Source of the DNA: Paraglomus occultum
Taxonomy: Eukaryota > Glomeromycota > Glomeromycetes > Paraglomerales > Paraglomeraceae
Length of the DNA: 33,190 bases
Direction: 5' to 3'
Assembly (NCBI GenBank): GCA_910592205.1
Contig: CAJVPJ010000234.1
Span: 1 to 33,190 of the forward strand
Shown here: one piece after another, positions 1-13,511 of the stretch
Numbering within the stretch: the first letter of the stretch is position 1
Layout: each line of letters begins with the position of its first letter
Made by a program: the position numbers and the translations under genes
Notes under the pieces: generated by a model
Seen by the model: the letters and a program-made list of their open reading frames with translations, nothing else
The model's database searches: none
What the model was told of the DNA's origin: nothing

Positions 1-1297
1 GGATGGTTGTAGATAATGAAAACAAGTTCTTATCACAGCGGAGTTTTCCAAAGGTAAATCGATGGGAAACATCAGTTATTGAGCTGAGTGGGAAAATATG
101 TCGTGTTTGTAGTAGAGGCTTTGTTGAATTTCGATGGATTTCAATGTAGATGGCTATGATAACGCCAAGATTCGAGGTAAATGACAACGGTGACATTAGC
201 GAATTAGTGTTGTCTGCGAAAGGTGTTGAGAAGGAATTAAGACTTCCACTGGACGTAAAGTGAGTGCTCGCGTAATTTTTTGACTCAGCATCTATATATC
301 GCGTGTTCCGAGTCATTTCGTGTATGATATATTTGTCAGAACGCCTAATGTTTGGTTTATTATCATATTTGCCCTGAAAGAACTTCTCTTGAATCCAACG
401 ATAAATTGGAAGTTAAAATATGGAATGATGTAGTTCCTGTCTATGATTGTGGGAAGGAAGCATCGACGTGGATAAGTTCATTCCTGGGTACTTCTGCAAC
501 GTTAGTCGTTAAACCGGATGAACATGTAAGATCTATTACAAAGAATCTTCCATCCCCTAACGAACTTGCATACCGACCGCAGGTATGTCATGAAGCCAAA
601 ATTATTATGAAACATCTGTATTCTGCGTGATTTATTAATTGGTCACTCTATTAGGTTGCGTTTGCAGATTCCTTCCCCTTCCTTCTCATTTCAGAGGAGT
701 CGTTGACAGATCTTAATAGTCGGCTAGATTCACCGGTGAATATGCGTAACTTTAGGCCAAATATAGTAGTGAAAGGATGTAATGCTCCCTACGAAGAGGA
801 TACATGGAAGGAAATAGTAATTGGAGAGGATAGAGAAAATATTTTCTACGTTACGTGTAGATCCACTAGATGCACTGGTAAGTTTCGTTTATCTCGCTCA
901 TCAAACTTGTTTCAGCCGAGATTCATACGCGTTTTTTGGACTCCATGTAGTGCCCAATGTGAATCCAGATACTGGTGAAAGAAAGAGTAACCAGCCATTG
1001 AAGACGCTAATGTCTTATCGTAGGGTGGACAAAGGCGCGATTTACAAAGCTTGCTTTGGTAAGTTTCAAGTAATAATACAGCGAATTTTAATTGAAACAA
1101 TGACTTATAGAGTGTAACCACGATTATAGGAATGAACGTTCTCCACTCGAAACCTGGTGAGTGTTACACAACTATAGATGAATTAGGTATCGTTCTCGAT
1201 TAATAACGTTCCGTTTACGATTGTAGGCACTTTGATAAGTATTGGTGATCAGATTGAGATAATTTCGACTGGAGAACATATGCGTGAACCAGGCTAG
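1..1297 (+). CDS. mARC-like MOSC-domain molybdenum enzyme (3' part)
   Basis: Molybdenum-cofactor sulfurase C-terminal (MOSC) protein of the mitochondrial amidoxime-reducing component type. The family reduces N-hydroxylated compounds, using electrons from cytochrome b5 and its reductase. The start lies left of the window. Exons read as 1-53, 150-259, 381-582, 655-877, 951-1058, 1130-1156 and 1227-1297 (stop TAG), and every junction closes in phase. Family landmarks are the N-terminal MOSC part ([19 protein letters not shown]), [28 protein letters not shown] and the [18 protein letters not shown] segment. The last of these contains the cysteine that binds Mo in this family. The C-terminal end, [13 protein letters not shown], is the usual beta-strand. 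Some exons give only weak ORFs, so a naive ORF call would fragment the gene. Mitochondrial targeting cannot be judged because the N-terminus is missing. Confidence 0.88.
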
Positions 1298-1824
1298 ACG
1301 CTAGTAAACGGACTATTCTAAATCACAAAAAACGGGTGTTACAATTTCCACGTACAGCCTTAGTGTGATACTGTATGAGTCATTTGCTGCGCACATATTA
1401 TTCTGCCATATTTTGTCATTCTTGCGTAAATCAACAGGCTCTTGGCCCGACAAATGACAACTCGCATCGTTATCTCATTGACCGACTTTGAATAGTATTG
1501 GAGATATGGTTGCACTGCATGTCGATTTTTGGAAATCAATCTCATTAAAGAAGGGACTAAATTTGGAACTTTAATATACGCAAAACTGCGGTTCAACAAC
1601 TGCGGGCCAAGGAATAACCTTCCGTAATTAGGTTATACGACTGCGGTTGACTGCGGAAAAAAACTGTATATAGAGGCGGCCACGGAGACAGACCGTCGCT
1701 TAACACTCGATTCCCCGAGCTAAAAAAAATCCAACTACACTGTAAATAACTCCTAATTAGATATATCGTAAAAGACTACTTGCATATATTGTAAAAACAC
1801 TCTCGTCATCAACTTAATCTAATA
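1298..1824. other. Intergenic; promoter of the 1825 gene
   Basis: I see no credible gene here. The antisense ORF at 1360-1599 matches nothing I know and has no splice support. The right half holds a repeated ACTGCGG motif and a TATA box, listed separately. Confidence 0.6.
1585..1673 (+). promoter_or_regulatory. Four ACTGCGG copies followed by a TATA box
   Basis: The heptamer ACTGCGG occurs at 1585-1591, 1599-1605, 1640-1646 and 1650-1656, always in the same orientation. The last two form a 10-bp tandem (GACTGCGGTT, GACTGCGGAA). TATATAG follows at 1667-1673, about 150 bp before the ATG at 1825. The arrangement suggests clustered activator sites in front of a core promoter. The binding protein is unknown. 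Confidence 0.55.
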
Positions 1825-2427
1825 ATGGAGCTCCCTTCTCAAACTTCAAACGTCAATCCCGACTGGGAAGAAATTAACGAATGGGATTCTGACGATGAAT
1901 TTTCTAAAAACTATACTATTACTTCGGTCCACCACCTCACCGTCCTTGACGATGTAGATATATCTGAAGATGAGGCGTATGAATGCATTTCGGCTCATTC
2001 CAAGCCAACGTTCGCCCAAGTTGTCAAATCACCTTCAGACAAACACAATATCTCCGATACGGAAGCGTCTGGTTCAAAGAGAAATAAGAGTCATAGACGC
2101 AAGTCGTCTCGATACAACAGAATAAGAGATTCCAAAGAGAAAGCTCTCTCTGAACCTGAAGATTTCGGAGGGTATGGTGATGATGGTAAAATAGCTGGAT
2201 CCAGCAAATCAAATGGAAGGAGACGAATGACAGATAAAGCACGTGGATTGAAGCTATACAAGCAAATACTTACTCCAGAAGTACTTCCCTATTCCGCCGG
2301 TGATACAAACAGAGATAAGGACTTCTGCTATTATAAGGCCTGCAAGAAGGTTGTGAGTGGTTCTAAAAAAGATACAAGCTGCAAACCCTCCAGAAGGGAT
2401 AATAAGAAGTTGGCAAATGAATTTTAA
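1825..2427 (+). CDS. Unrecognised charged, low-complexity protein, 200 aa
   Basis: Single open frame from ATG to TAA, preceded by a clear TATA box and motif cluster, so I believe it is transcribed. I recognise no family. The N-terminal third is acidic (WEEINEWDSDDEF; DDVDISEDEAYE). A basic Ser/Arg/Lys segment follows around residues 85-105 (KRNKSHRRKSSRYNRIRD), and the end is Lys-rich with three cysteines (DFCYYKACKK, then TSCKPSRRDNKK). No signal peptide or membrane helix is visible. It could be a nuclear or RNA-associated protein, judging only from charge patterning. No intron is evident, unlike most neighbours. Confidence 0.6.
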   Translation: MELPSQTSNVNPDWEEINEWDSDDEFSKNYTITSVHHLTVLDDVDISEDEAYECISAHSKPTFAQVVKSPSDKHNISDTEASGSKRNKSHRRKSSRYNRIRDSKEKALSEPEDFGGYGDDGKIAGSSKSNGRRRMTDKARGLKLYKQILTPEVLPYSAGDTNRDKDFCYYKACKKVVSGSKKDTSCKPSRRDNKKLANEF

Positions 2428-2905
2428 AAATGGATATCGCGAGGATTACAAATACATGCGCCCGACTTGTAATTTTAATATAATTCATTGAACACGTTTG
2501 CTTAACTGTACTACTATTATTTACTACCCTATCTTTCTTAAGCGATAGTGTACGTATTGTCTTCCCTTTGACAACCGGATAAGTAGATATTAATTAGACA
2601 TGCATAAACCGCTTTTACTCAGGAAGATTATTAACATTCCAAGTGGTTTTGTTGTAGTGCGTGGAATAATCTTGAATAAATTCACAAAACAGTTCTCACA
2701 AACGTAATCAAATGCAAAAGACGTATCCATCCATGGGATGAAATTTTTAGACGAGACAACACAAGACAATGACATTGTTGAAAATTACAACGAAACCAAA
2801 GGAAAAGAAACAATGAATGCTATAATTCAGGCTTATTATTTATATACAAGCTCATCATTATTTATTTATCGAACTGCTAATCGAAATCATTGGCGTATTA
2901 AACTA
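2428..2905. other. Intergenic
   Basis: 3' flank of the 1825 gene and of the oil-body-associated gene, which converge here. The short ORFs on both strands look like chance frames. No RNA gene or repeat was recognised. Confidence 0.5.
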
Positions 2906-4011
2906 CTACTTCTTTGGTCCCCAAACCATCTCCGGTCTATAAGTCTTTCCATCATCTCTGTGTATCCAATGATCAGCTTTGGGATCGACCTTACGTTTTG
3001 GTTGCAAATGCTCCCGTTGCTTTTTCTTCTCCGCTGTTGATATCTTGTAGTGCTTGTCACGTGCCTCGATCAATTTCGGATCAACTTGCGACTCTTCCAC
3101 GATCGACATCATTAATTTTGGAGGCCCTACAAAATGGATTTGTCAGAGATGACGCTATTTAATGACACTAAATAAGAAGATTGTGTGAAATAAATAAATC
3201 GGGATAGAACGTACCGAATGGCAACTCATCGCCACGATCAACTTGCCAGAAATGCCAGGTCTATAAAAAAATATCACGTTTTAATTAGCCACATAGCGTC
3301 TAACATTCCTTTCTCACATGCATTTACACTTCACCTTTCCATATGTATCGATCAGTTCCTCCATATATTTCATCTCGGCGTTATCCCCAATAGTCTTTGG
3401 GACACCTGCTGCTAGTGGACAAATAAGGACGCCAGATTTAACTTCCATGACATGCGAATGCCAAAACAGCTTTTCATCGTCAGGCAATTCTGTAAATAAA
3501 GGGATTAACGTTAAAAATAATTGAAAATTTTCCTAGGATGATGCGCACATATGTACATACTGTCGAACAAATCAGCCGAAATGATGTATTCAACTCCAAT
3601 AAGTCGAGCATCGTCAGCATCGGAATCGTAGATAACGCACTGACGGACTTGTTCTTTCAAATGACTGCAATAATGGTGGGCTTTCACTTGTCGGCTTATA
3701 TCATCGCTAAATAAAAAAGATTATTTGTACAGTCAATTTTCATGTTCCAAATTCCCTCCTTCTTTTTGTCTAACATTCCGCGTCTTTGGTCTTTGCTCGC
3801 CTGTAAAAATGATAGCCCTGAACGTGTTCATGAATCTTGTTAAGAGGTTTAAAGGTCTGGATGGACGATGACGCTTGCTCCATAGCCTTTGTTGCAAGGC
3901 TTACTGGGTCACCCGGTGGTTCTGGATGCTGTCATTGGAGAATTCAATTTAGAAGCGATTCTGGTACATTTTTTATACAAGTCCCCGATTATTCTAGCAC
4001 ACCTGACTCAT
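2906..4011 (-). CDS. Oil-body-associated protein (OBAP, DUF1264), 234 aa
   Basis: Member of the OBAP/DUF1264 family, linked in plants to oil-body stability and found also in fungi and bacteria. Exons in transcription order: 4003-4011 (Met-Ser-Gln only), 3801-3928, 3561-3706, 3335-3489, 3215-3260 and 2906-3126, total 705 nt. Family motifs appear in order: IHEHVQGYHFY, RQVKAHHYCSHL, QCVIYDSDADDARLIGVEYI, KLFWHSHVMEVKSGVL, TWHFWQVDRGDELPFGPP, KLMMS and, near the end, ADHWI. Length matches the family. The ATG was chosen because MSQ splices in phase to HPEPPGDP, and family proteins start close to that point. The intron after exon 2 begins GC instead of GT (3799-3800) and must be used to keep the conserved H-F-Y-S-D-D stretch. 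The gene is divergent from the SDR gene at 4346. Confidence 0.9.
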
Positions 4012-4345
4012 ATTTGGTAAAAGAAAAGTCAATTCGTTACTTTACTATTGTGATTAAAAATTTTTGGCGAGGCATTTAAATATTTAATTGAATATCCCAC
4101 GCTTCTATGTATGATACATAAATGATGCAAAGTTTGAGCAATCTGTCATCAACAAGACGTATGCAATATTTATCTCATCTAAATCGGAATGGCATAAACA
4201 CTTGATGTCATTTTAACGTATTAGAGCCATGAAGAGACATCTTAAGCGATTATGACAAGATCAATTAGTACCATGTTCAAAATATCATTCCAATAAATAA
4301 TTGCTAGTTTTGCTCTTCTCTTCATTCTATCACACTATCACCACA
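4012..4345. promoter_or_regulatory. Divergent promoter between OBAP and SDR genes
   Basis: 334 bp separate the two start codons, so the two genes must share this regulatory space. The region is AT-rich, and no single consensus element stands out. Confidence 0.55.
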
Positions 4346-5737
4346 ATGATTAGATTTCCACCGCTTACTGTACCCTCGTTCTTTCATCCAATTATCGAGG
4401 CATGGGTAATCTGGCTAACAACTACGTTCATCTCTATTCCAGCTGCCTTCTTTTACATGTTTGTTGATGCTCCATCTGCATTGGTTCGTTGCCTTTTGGC
4501 ATCAGAACCAAAATGCATCGTAATCACTGGGGCGAGGTGAATTTACCATTTCAATTACATGATCCCCGGCTTATGTAAATGAACGAGTTTCATTGCAACT
4601 TCTATATATTTACTACAGTTCTGGAATCGGAACTAGTCTTGCTCTCGCCTATGCAAAACCAGGTGTCACTATTGGATTATTGGGTCGCGATGGTATGTTT
4701 GAATGAGTAGTCATTGTTTGCACAATATACGTTTACTGTAACTCATATATTTATACAATGCACAGCGGGTAAGCCAGAAGTTCTTTCTCCAAACCACTTC
4801 ACGATAAATCACAATATCTACAATCGTCTTGTCAATCTATTACAGAATCCCTAAAAAAGGTCGCAGAAGCTGTAAACTCCCGTTGGACGTCGGCAGAGAT
4901 TTTAGTTTGCGACGTAGCCGATACTGATAAACTTGCCCAAACCCTCAAAGAGTTTGATGATCGACATAATATTGACTTGCTGTTTGCTAATGCTGGTAAG
5001 GTTATGGCAACAGAGGCATAAATTTCCCATATTAGTATCTCACTTTGTATTGTGTAGGCCAATTGGGATATACGATTGATACGGACAAGGAGTGGGAGGA
5101 CCAGTGGGATCGGATTATAGATGTCAACTTTGTTGGCGCGGTAGCAACTGCAATGACTGGTTTCAAACTGATGGAAAAACGCAAGAACAGACGTGGCGGA
5201 CAGATTGCGAGTGAGTAATGATTCGAATCGTGTATCCGTAAATTCTTACTTAATAATTCGTTGCGTTATATGTTTGTACATATATAAACTAACCTCTACT
5301 CACCCCTTTCCGTATAAAAATTATTCGATATAGTTACATCGTCAATATCTGGCTACTTTTTCATGCCCCAGACGGCCTACTACAACGCGACAAAAGCCGC
5401 TTTGATCTCTTTTGGTCGGGATCTGCGGTACATTGGCCGCCAACATAACATCAAAGTGACGGTAATCACGCCTGGTACGATTGATACCCGCATGACAACT
5501 GATCCCCATCAACCAGTTTCCCTGCCTAGTTGGTTACTGACCAAACCTGAGACGTTGGCACAAATAATTAAGCGACGACTGTCTTACAATCCCGCAACTA
5601 TTGCGTATCCATTTTCGGAGCATTTGGTTTCATGGGTTACTCAAAGTTTACCGACAGCTTTGTTGGATAACGTTACGTGGTTGGTTGGGAAAGTTTCATC
5701 CTCTTTCAGTCAGACTGGGAGTAGAGGATTTAGCTAA
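4346..5737 (+). CDS. Membrane-anchored short-chain dehydrogenase/reductase, 323 aa
   Basis: NAD(P)H-dependent SDR enzyme with exons 4346-4536, 4619-4692, 4846-4995, 5058-5210 and 5334-5737 (TAA), in phase at every junction. An N-terminal hydrophobic stretch (about residues 19-47, AWVIWLTTTFISIPAAFFYM) precedes the Rossmann fold and suggests an ER or lipid-droplet anchor. The cofactor loop TGASSGIG is at 61-68, assembled across intron 1. The NAG motif is at 137-139, the catalytic Ser at 193 (ITSSISGY), and Tyr206-x3-Lys210 lies in YNATK. PGTIDTRM follows the active site, as in other classical SDRs. The hydrophobic C-terminal region ends in SRGFS. The substrate cannot be read from sequence; membrane-anchored SDRs of this layout act on lipids, sterols or ketosphinganine. 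The first ATG in frame is used. Confidence 0.9.
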
Positions 5738-6926
5738 GCTGTCGTAGAAGATCTAGTACATTTATATAAAAAGCATCTAGTCCTGAATAATAAAACAAGT
5801 TCCTCGAGCGAACGCATACAGAGCCTTACATAAATAAATTGCTTTACGTACCATTGTGAAAAATAATCAACCCCAAATGAAGGATAATAATAATAGACAA
5901 GCAAAAAGAAGGAAAAATATAGTCGTCATTTCGTGTATCTTGCGCTTGGGTTTGGCGGCCTGGCAACACGTCCAATTTTAATAAACGGTATATTTTGTAT
6001 AAAGCGCATCTTAATATCTTTGTCATCGTGATTTAAACGCAATCCTCCAGCAACCATCAAGTATAATATAGAAGTGCCAATTAATTGCTGGTTTTCTTTT
6101 TATACCTAGGCAATATCAATAACGATAAGTCTCGCTTTCTCTGATTACAAAAGATTTAAATACTAGTTGCTGAATGACTACGAAGCCTCTCATCATATTA
6201 TGAAGTTCACATGATATAATCTTCCTCCAACGGCATAAAAGTCTCACTTATATTAATAGTATATCCGAAGGCGTAGAACGATCCCCAAATTTTGTTAGTT
6301 CAAAATCAAAAGATATTAATTGATCACAAATGCCGTGTGATTATTATTCCACACGAGGAAACTCAACCAACAAATTAATAAAGACTGTACGTTTGTCTAT
6401 TCTTCCTACGATTATCGCGATATTTCCACCGATCGTATTGTTTGCTGATTAAATAGTTTCACGGCAAATTCCGGTACAAATCGGACCTAGCAATTAAAAG
6501 TTCCCTATTCACGCGACTTTTTTCTCAAGCCATCAGTAACTTTCGCCTTTAAGAAATATCTTTTAAAAACGCCTCATGCAAATTAGCGGCGCGATGGGAA
6601 AACATTCGACATTTTCTTTCTATTCCCGTCATGGGATGACGAATGTTCTTGATTATATATACCCATTTAGAGTGGGAATGCTGCGTATTTATGACGAAAA
6701 CCAAAACAAACAGTTCATTCATACGTAACAGTAGTTATCAACAGAAACGTGTGCGAGTTGGATCGACTGTCTCTGAGCAATTCTGAGACTACCATTTCGT
6801 ATATTACTGTAATTAGCAATTTTCGATGGTAATCACCGAGTCTCGAGTCACGGGTCAAAATTTAAAAATACGGTTGGTCAGAATTGTCGTCAGGGCAACA
6901 AGCAATAAATTCACTTTATCCTGTCA
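5738..6926. other. Intergenic with the DPM3 promoter at its right end
   Basis: Nearly 1.2 kb, AT-rich, with no ORF worth calling; the antisense frame at 5844-6026 is unsupported. The last 350 bp contain a TATA box and a nested dyad, listed separately. Confidence 0.5.
6601..6661 (+). promoter_or_regulatory. Nested dyad and TATA box upstream of DPM3
   Basis: AACATTCG (6601-6608) is the exact inverse of CGAATGTT (6640-6647). Between them lies CGTCAT-GGG-ATGACG (6627-6641), which is two inverted TGACG half-sites. TATATATA follows at 6654-6661. TGACG is the half-site recognised by many fungal bZIP factors. The distance to the ATG (about 265 bp) implies a 5' leader of about 200 nt or more. Confidence 0.5.
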
Positions 6927-7411
6927 ATGACGAAAGCAGCAGAAACGGCAACGTTCCTTGGTATCATTGGAACAGTGTACCTTTTGTTCTTATTTCAAAT
7001 TCTGCCTAGTTCAGAGAAAATACGGATCGATATCCTGCCTGTGGTATGGACGTCCTTTGAGAAGAGATACTTGTGTTGACTGTAGTGGAAAATGTATTCT
7101 TGTGCGTTCAACGGTCTTTATGCTCTAATTTCTCTAGTTACCGTGGTGGGCTCTAGTGTCATTTGGAGCATATTCATTGGGCAATATTGGATATCATGTA
7201 TACAGGTTTAAGGATTGTGAAGATGCGTATCATGAATTAATGGCTGTGAGTATAAACGTGCTGATTTAAATGATGATTAATGTGCTATGCATTATATCGT
7301 GGTCGTTATATGCAGGGTGTTTGTTGATCGAAAGACTAACTCGCGATTTTCTCTTAGCAAATTAACGAAGCAAAGAAAAGTCTCGCAACACAAGGCATAA
7401 GTGTAGATTAA
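6927..7411 (+). CDS. DPM3: Dolichol-phosphate mannosyltransferase subunit 3, 92 aa
   Basis: Small stabilising subunit that tethers the catalytic DPM1 subunit to the ER membrane. The DPM complex makes dolichol-phosphate-mannose for N-glycans, GPI anchors and O-mannosylation. Exons 6927-7043, 7138-7245 and 7358-7411 give 92 aa, the usual size. Two hydrophobic segments lie near residues 8-28 (FLGIIGTVYLLFLFQIL) and 40-60 (LPWWALVSFGAYSLGNIGY). The signature YRFKDCEDAYHELMAQI follows, then a short helical tail (NEAKKSLATQGISVD) of the kind that binds DPM1 in other species. The ATG follows a TATA-bearing promoter. The gene converges on VMA1, with 173 bp between stop codons. Yeast-type DPM1 with its own membrane anchor needs no DPM3, so this host should use the three-subunit complex (inference). 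Confidence 0.93.
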
Positions 7412-7584
7412 ATGACAATAGAGAAATTTAATTTAATGAGAGTATTGATTGAACGTGTATATGCTTAACGTGCATGTGTAATTGATCCACCAAAGTTTGA
7501 ATTAAAACGACTATGGATCACTTAATTTATATGCTATCAGTGTCAACGTCACCTTCCCCTGATACAGTCTCTATCTGACTGACA

Positions 7585-11157
<3,573 letters not shown>

Positions 11158-12840
11158 GTTTTATTGTATGTGGTTGATTCTATGTGAGAAGAATGCTTAT
11201 GCTAGTTAATCGGAAAGCTTTTGATGATGGGATTGATCTGCGATGCAATTTCATCTTAATCTAATCAAACTGTAACCATTAATCGGTGATCAAATTCGCC
11301 ACACGACTTCAAAAGTCATCGAAAACCGATCGAGAAGATGATTTGTTGGATATCAATACTTTTAACTTTTAACGCAAATGTCAGAAAACTCTCCGTTTTC
11401 AATTAATCCTTTTTGCTTTGGATTATTGCTAGTCTCTTTTCAATAAATCAATAAACTTTGCTCGTATTGACCACGTCAAATTAGGCAATCTTTGATTTAT
11501 TCTTTAAACTCGGCGGGTAATTTAAACGATTAAAAATTAAAATTATAAAAATGATATGATATACATACTGCACTCGGTTACGCTAAATAGATTTGACTTT
11601 CGTGGTTACATGTCTTCGCATTTGTATTTTTTTTTATTTGCTTTGCGAGGACGATACGTTGTTTTCGTTTTTTGTTGCATCTGTAACCAGAGACTTTCGT
11701 TTGCCTACACGAGCATGATAACCTCTTTCATGCAAACAGTAATTTCACTTAACCGCTTCGGCAAAAACGTAACTTAACTCACACTGTAAATTGTGCAACT
11801 GTTTTCTGTTTTTCTTGGTTACATGCACCCCGGTATACTGGACGGTATCCCTTTATTAATTCGAACGTATACTGGGCCGTCCACTTCTTTGTTTACTCTC
11901 AACTGCATTTTTCACTATTAAACTCTTTGATGACGTTTCGGCCTATCATATCTGGGGATTCCTAGCGTTTTACTAATTTCCGCTTGTTTATATCACTCTT
12001 TTGTAAGCTTCAATAATCTCCACGCGTAATAACAGACAGTTCTTGCGTTTTTACCATTTTGAGATAAAGCAGGGGTTTTTCGAATAACTTTTTTAATTTG
12101 CGAAAGTAGTACCTAATTTGAATCACGGCATCACAATACTTTAAGGATTATATACGTTATTAATATTAATATATGTTATAATCACCAAGATTTTTGGGCA
12201 TGTTCCCAGTTGTCTAGTTGTGTCGTGATAAAGAGAAAACGTGTCAGTACACACGGACAGCGCGCCTGCGCAATCATTTCTCCTCTGTCTATTAAAATAG
12301 AAACAATCGATTTTGGTACCAATTTTAACTCTGCTTCTCGAGTGCGCGTCTTTATACACAATAAAAAATATTTTTAAGTCAAATAAAGTAACGGTACTCG
12401 CTAACAATTTGTAAAAATGCTAAAGTTGCTATAATTGAACATACGACCGACATTTACAGAATCTCTGAATCATCTTATCGTTATCGTTCTGATTCTCTAA
12501 AAGTACTATAAGTTTAAAGGTACAATTAAGAGAAATCCTGCAACAGCCTTTCTCAAGAGATAGAAACATGTATGGGGTAGGGCCAAACTATGTCGTATTA
12601 GTGCTAACATGCATGATTATTTTCACTATTGGTGTACATTGATATGTAAACTTTTGAGTTTGCTTATGCATGAATTCATTCAAAGGGAGATGAATAAATA
12701 AACCGTTACGCAGAAAATGTTAATAATGCATGTAGAAGGAGTGCATTTAGGAAGAGTTCACTGTACCAATTAGTTCTTTTATTTCCTCTTCGGCTAAAAT
12801 ATTGTTACCATTCTACAATATCTGCGTTATGACAAACTTT

Positions 12841-12935
12841 CTACGGAATTCGTAGCTGTAAACGATATGGTATTATAATGTAAGTAAATCTTATTATAGA
12901 GTTCAAGCGAATGCATATCGATATGGTGCATTCGC
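12841..12935. repeat. Two closely spaced dyads
   Basis: CTACG-GAATT-CGTAG at 12841-12855 has perfect 5-bp arms. GCGAATGCA at 12907-12915 is perfectly inverse to TGCATTCGC at 12927-12935, with an 11-nt spacer containing ATCGAT. Confidence 0.6.
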
Positions 12936-13265
12936 AAAAATAGATGATCGTCGGGAAATCATCCTCAAAGAAATTGGGCCACTTTATGGTAATCATCCCC
13001 ATTTCACATATCACCCCCAAATCTAAGCGACCCAATTATTGTTGTGATGATCGACAAGGATTTTAGGATACGGATTTGAGATTTCGGTGACCTCGCTTGC
13101 ATCGTGCTACCGAACTTCTAACCGCTGTTGTGAAAAACTTTACTATTACACTTGAGATCAGGAAAACGGCACAGGGTAGGTAGCATCTCCAAGTATATAT
13201 CCCACACCAAATATCAATTTCGACCCCAAATCACCAACTACCCATTTTCATAGATCAGCCGTCAT

Positions 13266-13511
13266 ATGCACTTCGCAGATTATCAATTGAAACATGATCA
13301 CATGCATGAACATTCACAATGTAATGCGCGCATTTACAATGCGCCTCCTCTTTTCGTAAAAAAAATCCAAGAAATGGCAGAGTTGACTAACTTTGAACGT
13401 GGAGTCATTTTCGGTTGGGACATCGAATGCAAAGTTGAAAACAGAAACTGGTCAAATCAATGTGATGGAAGATCACCAATACTCACGATAGGGACAAGTA
13501 GCATGTTGTAG
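13266..13511 (+). pseudogene. Possible relic of a Tc1/mariner-type transposase N-terminus
   Basis: The 81-codon frame contains MAELTNFERGVIFGW, which resembles the start of the helix-turn-helix region of Tc1/mariner transposases (ELTNFERG-type motif). The rest does not continue into a recognisable HTH or DDE domain, and the frame closes soon after. It may be a decayed fragment or chance similarity. Confidence 0.2.

Noticed and set aside
1360-1599. 79-codon minus ORF upstream of the 1825 gene
   Set aside because: No family, overlaps promoter motifs of the next gene, and such frames are common in AT-rich noncoding DNA.
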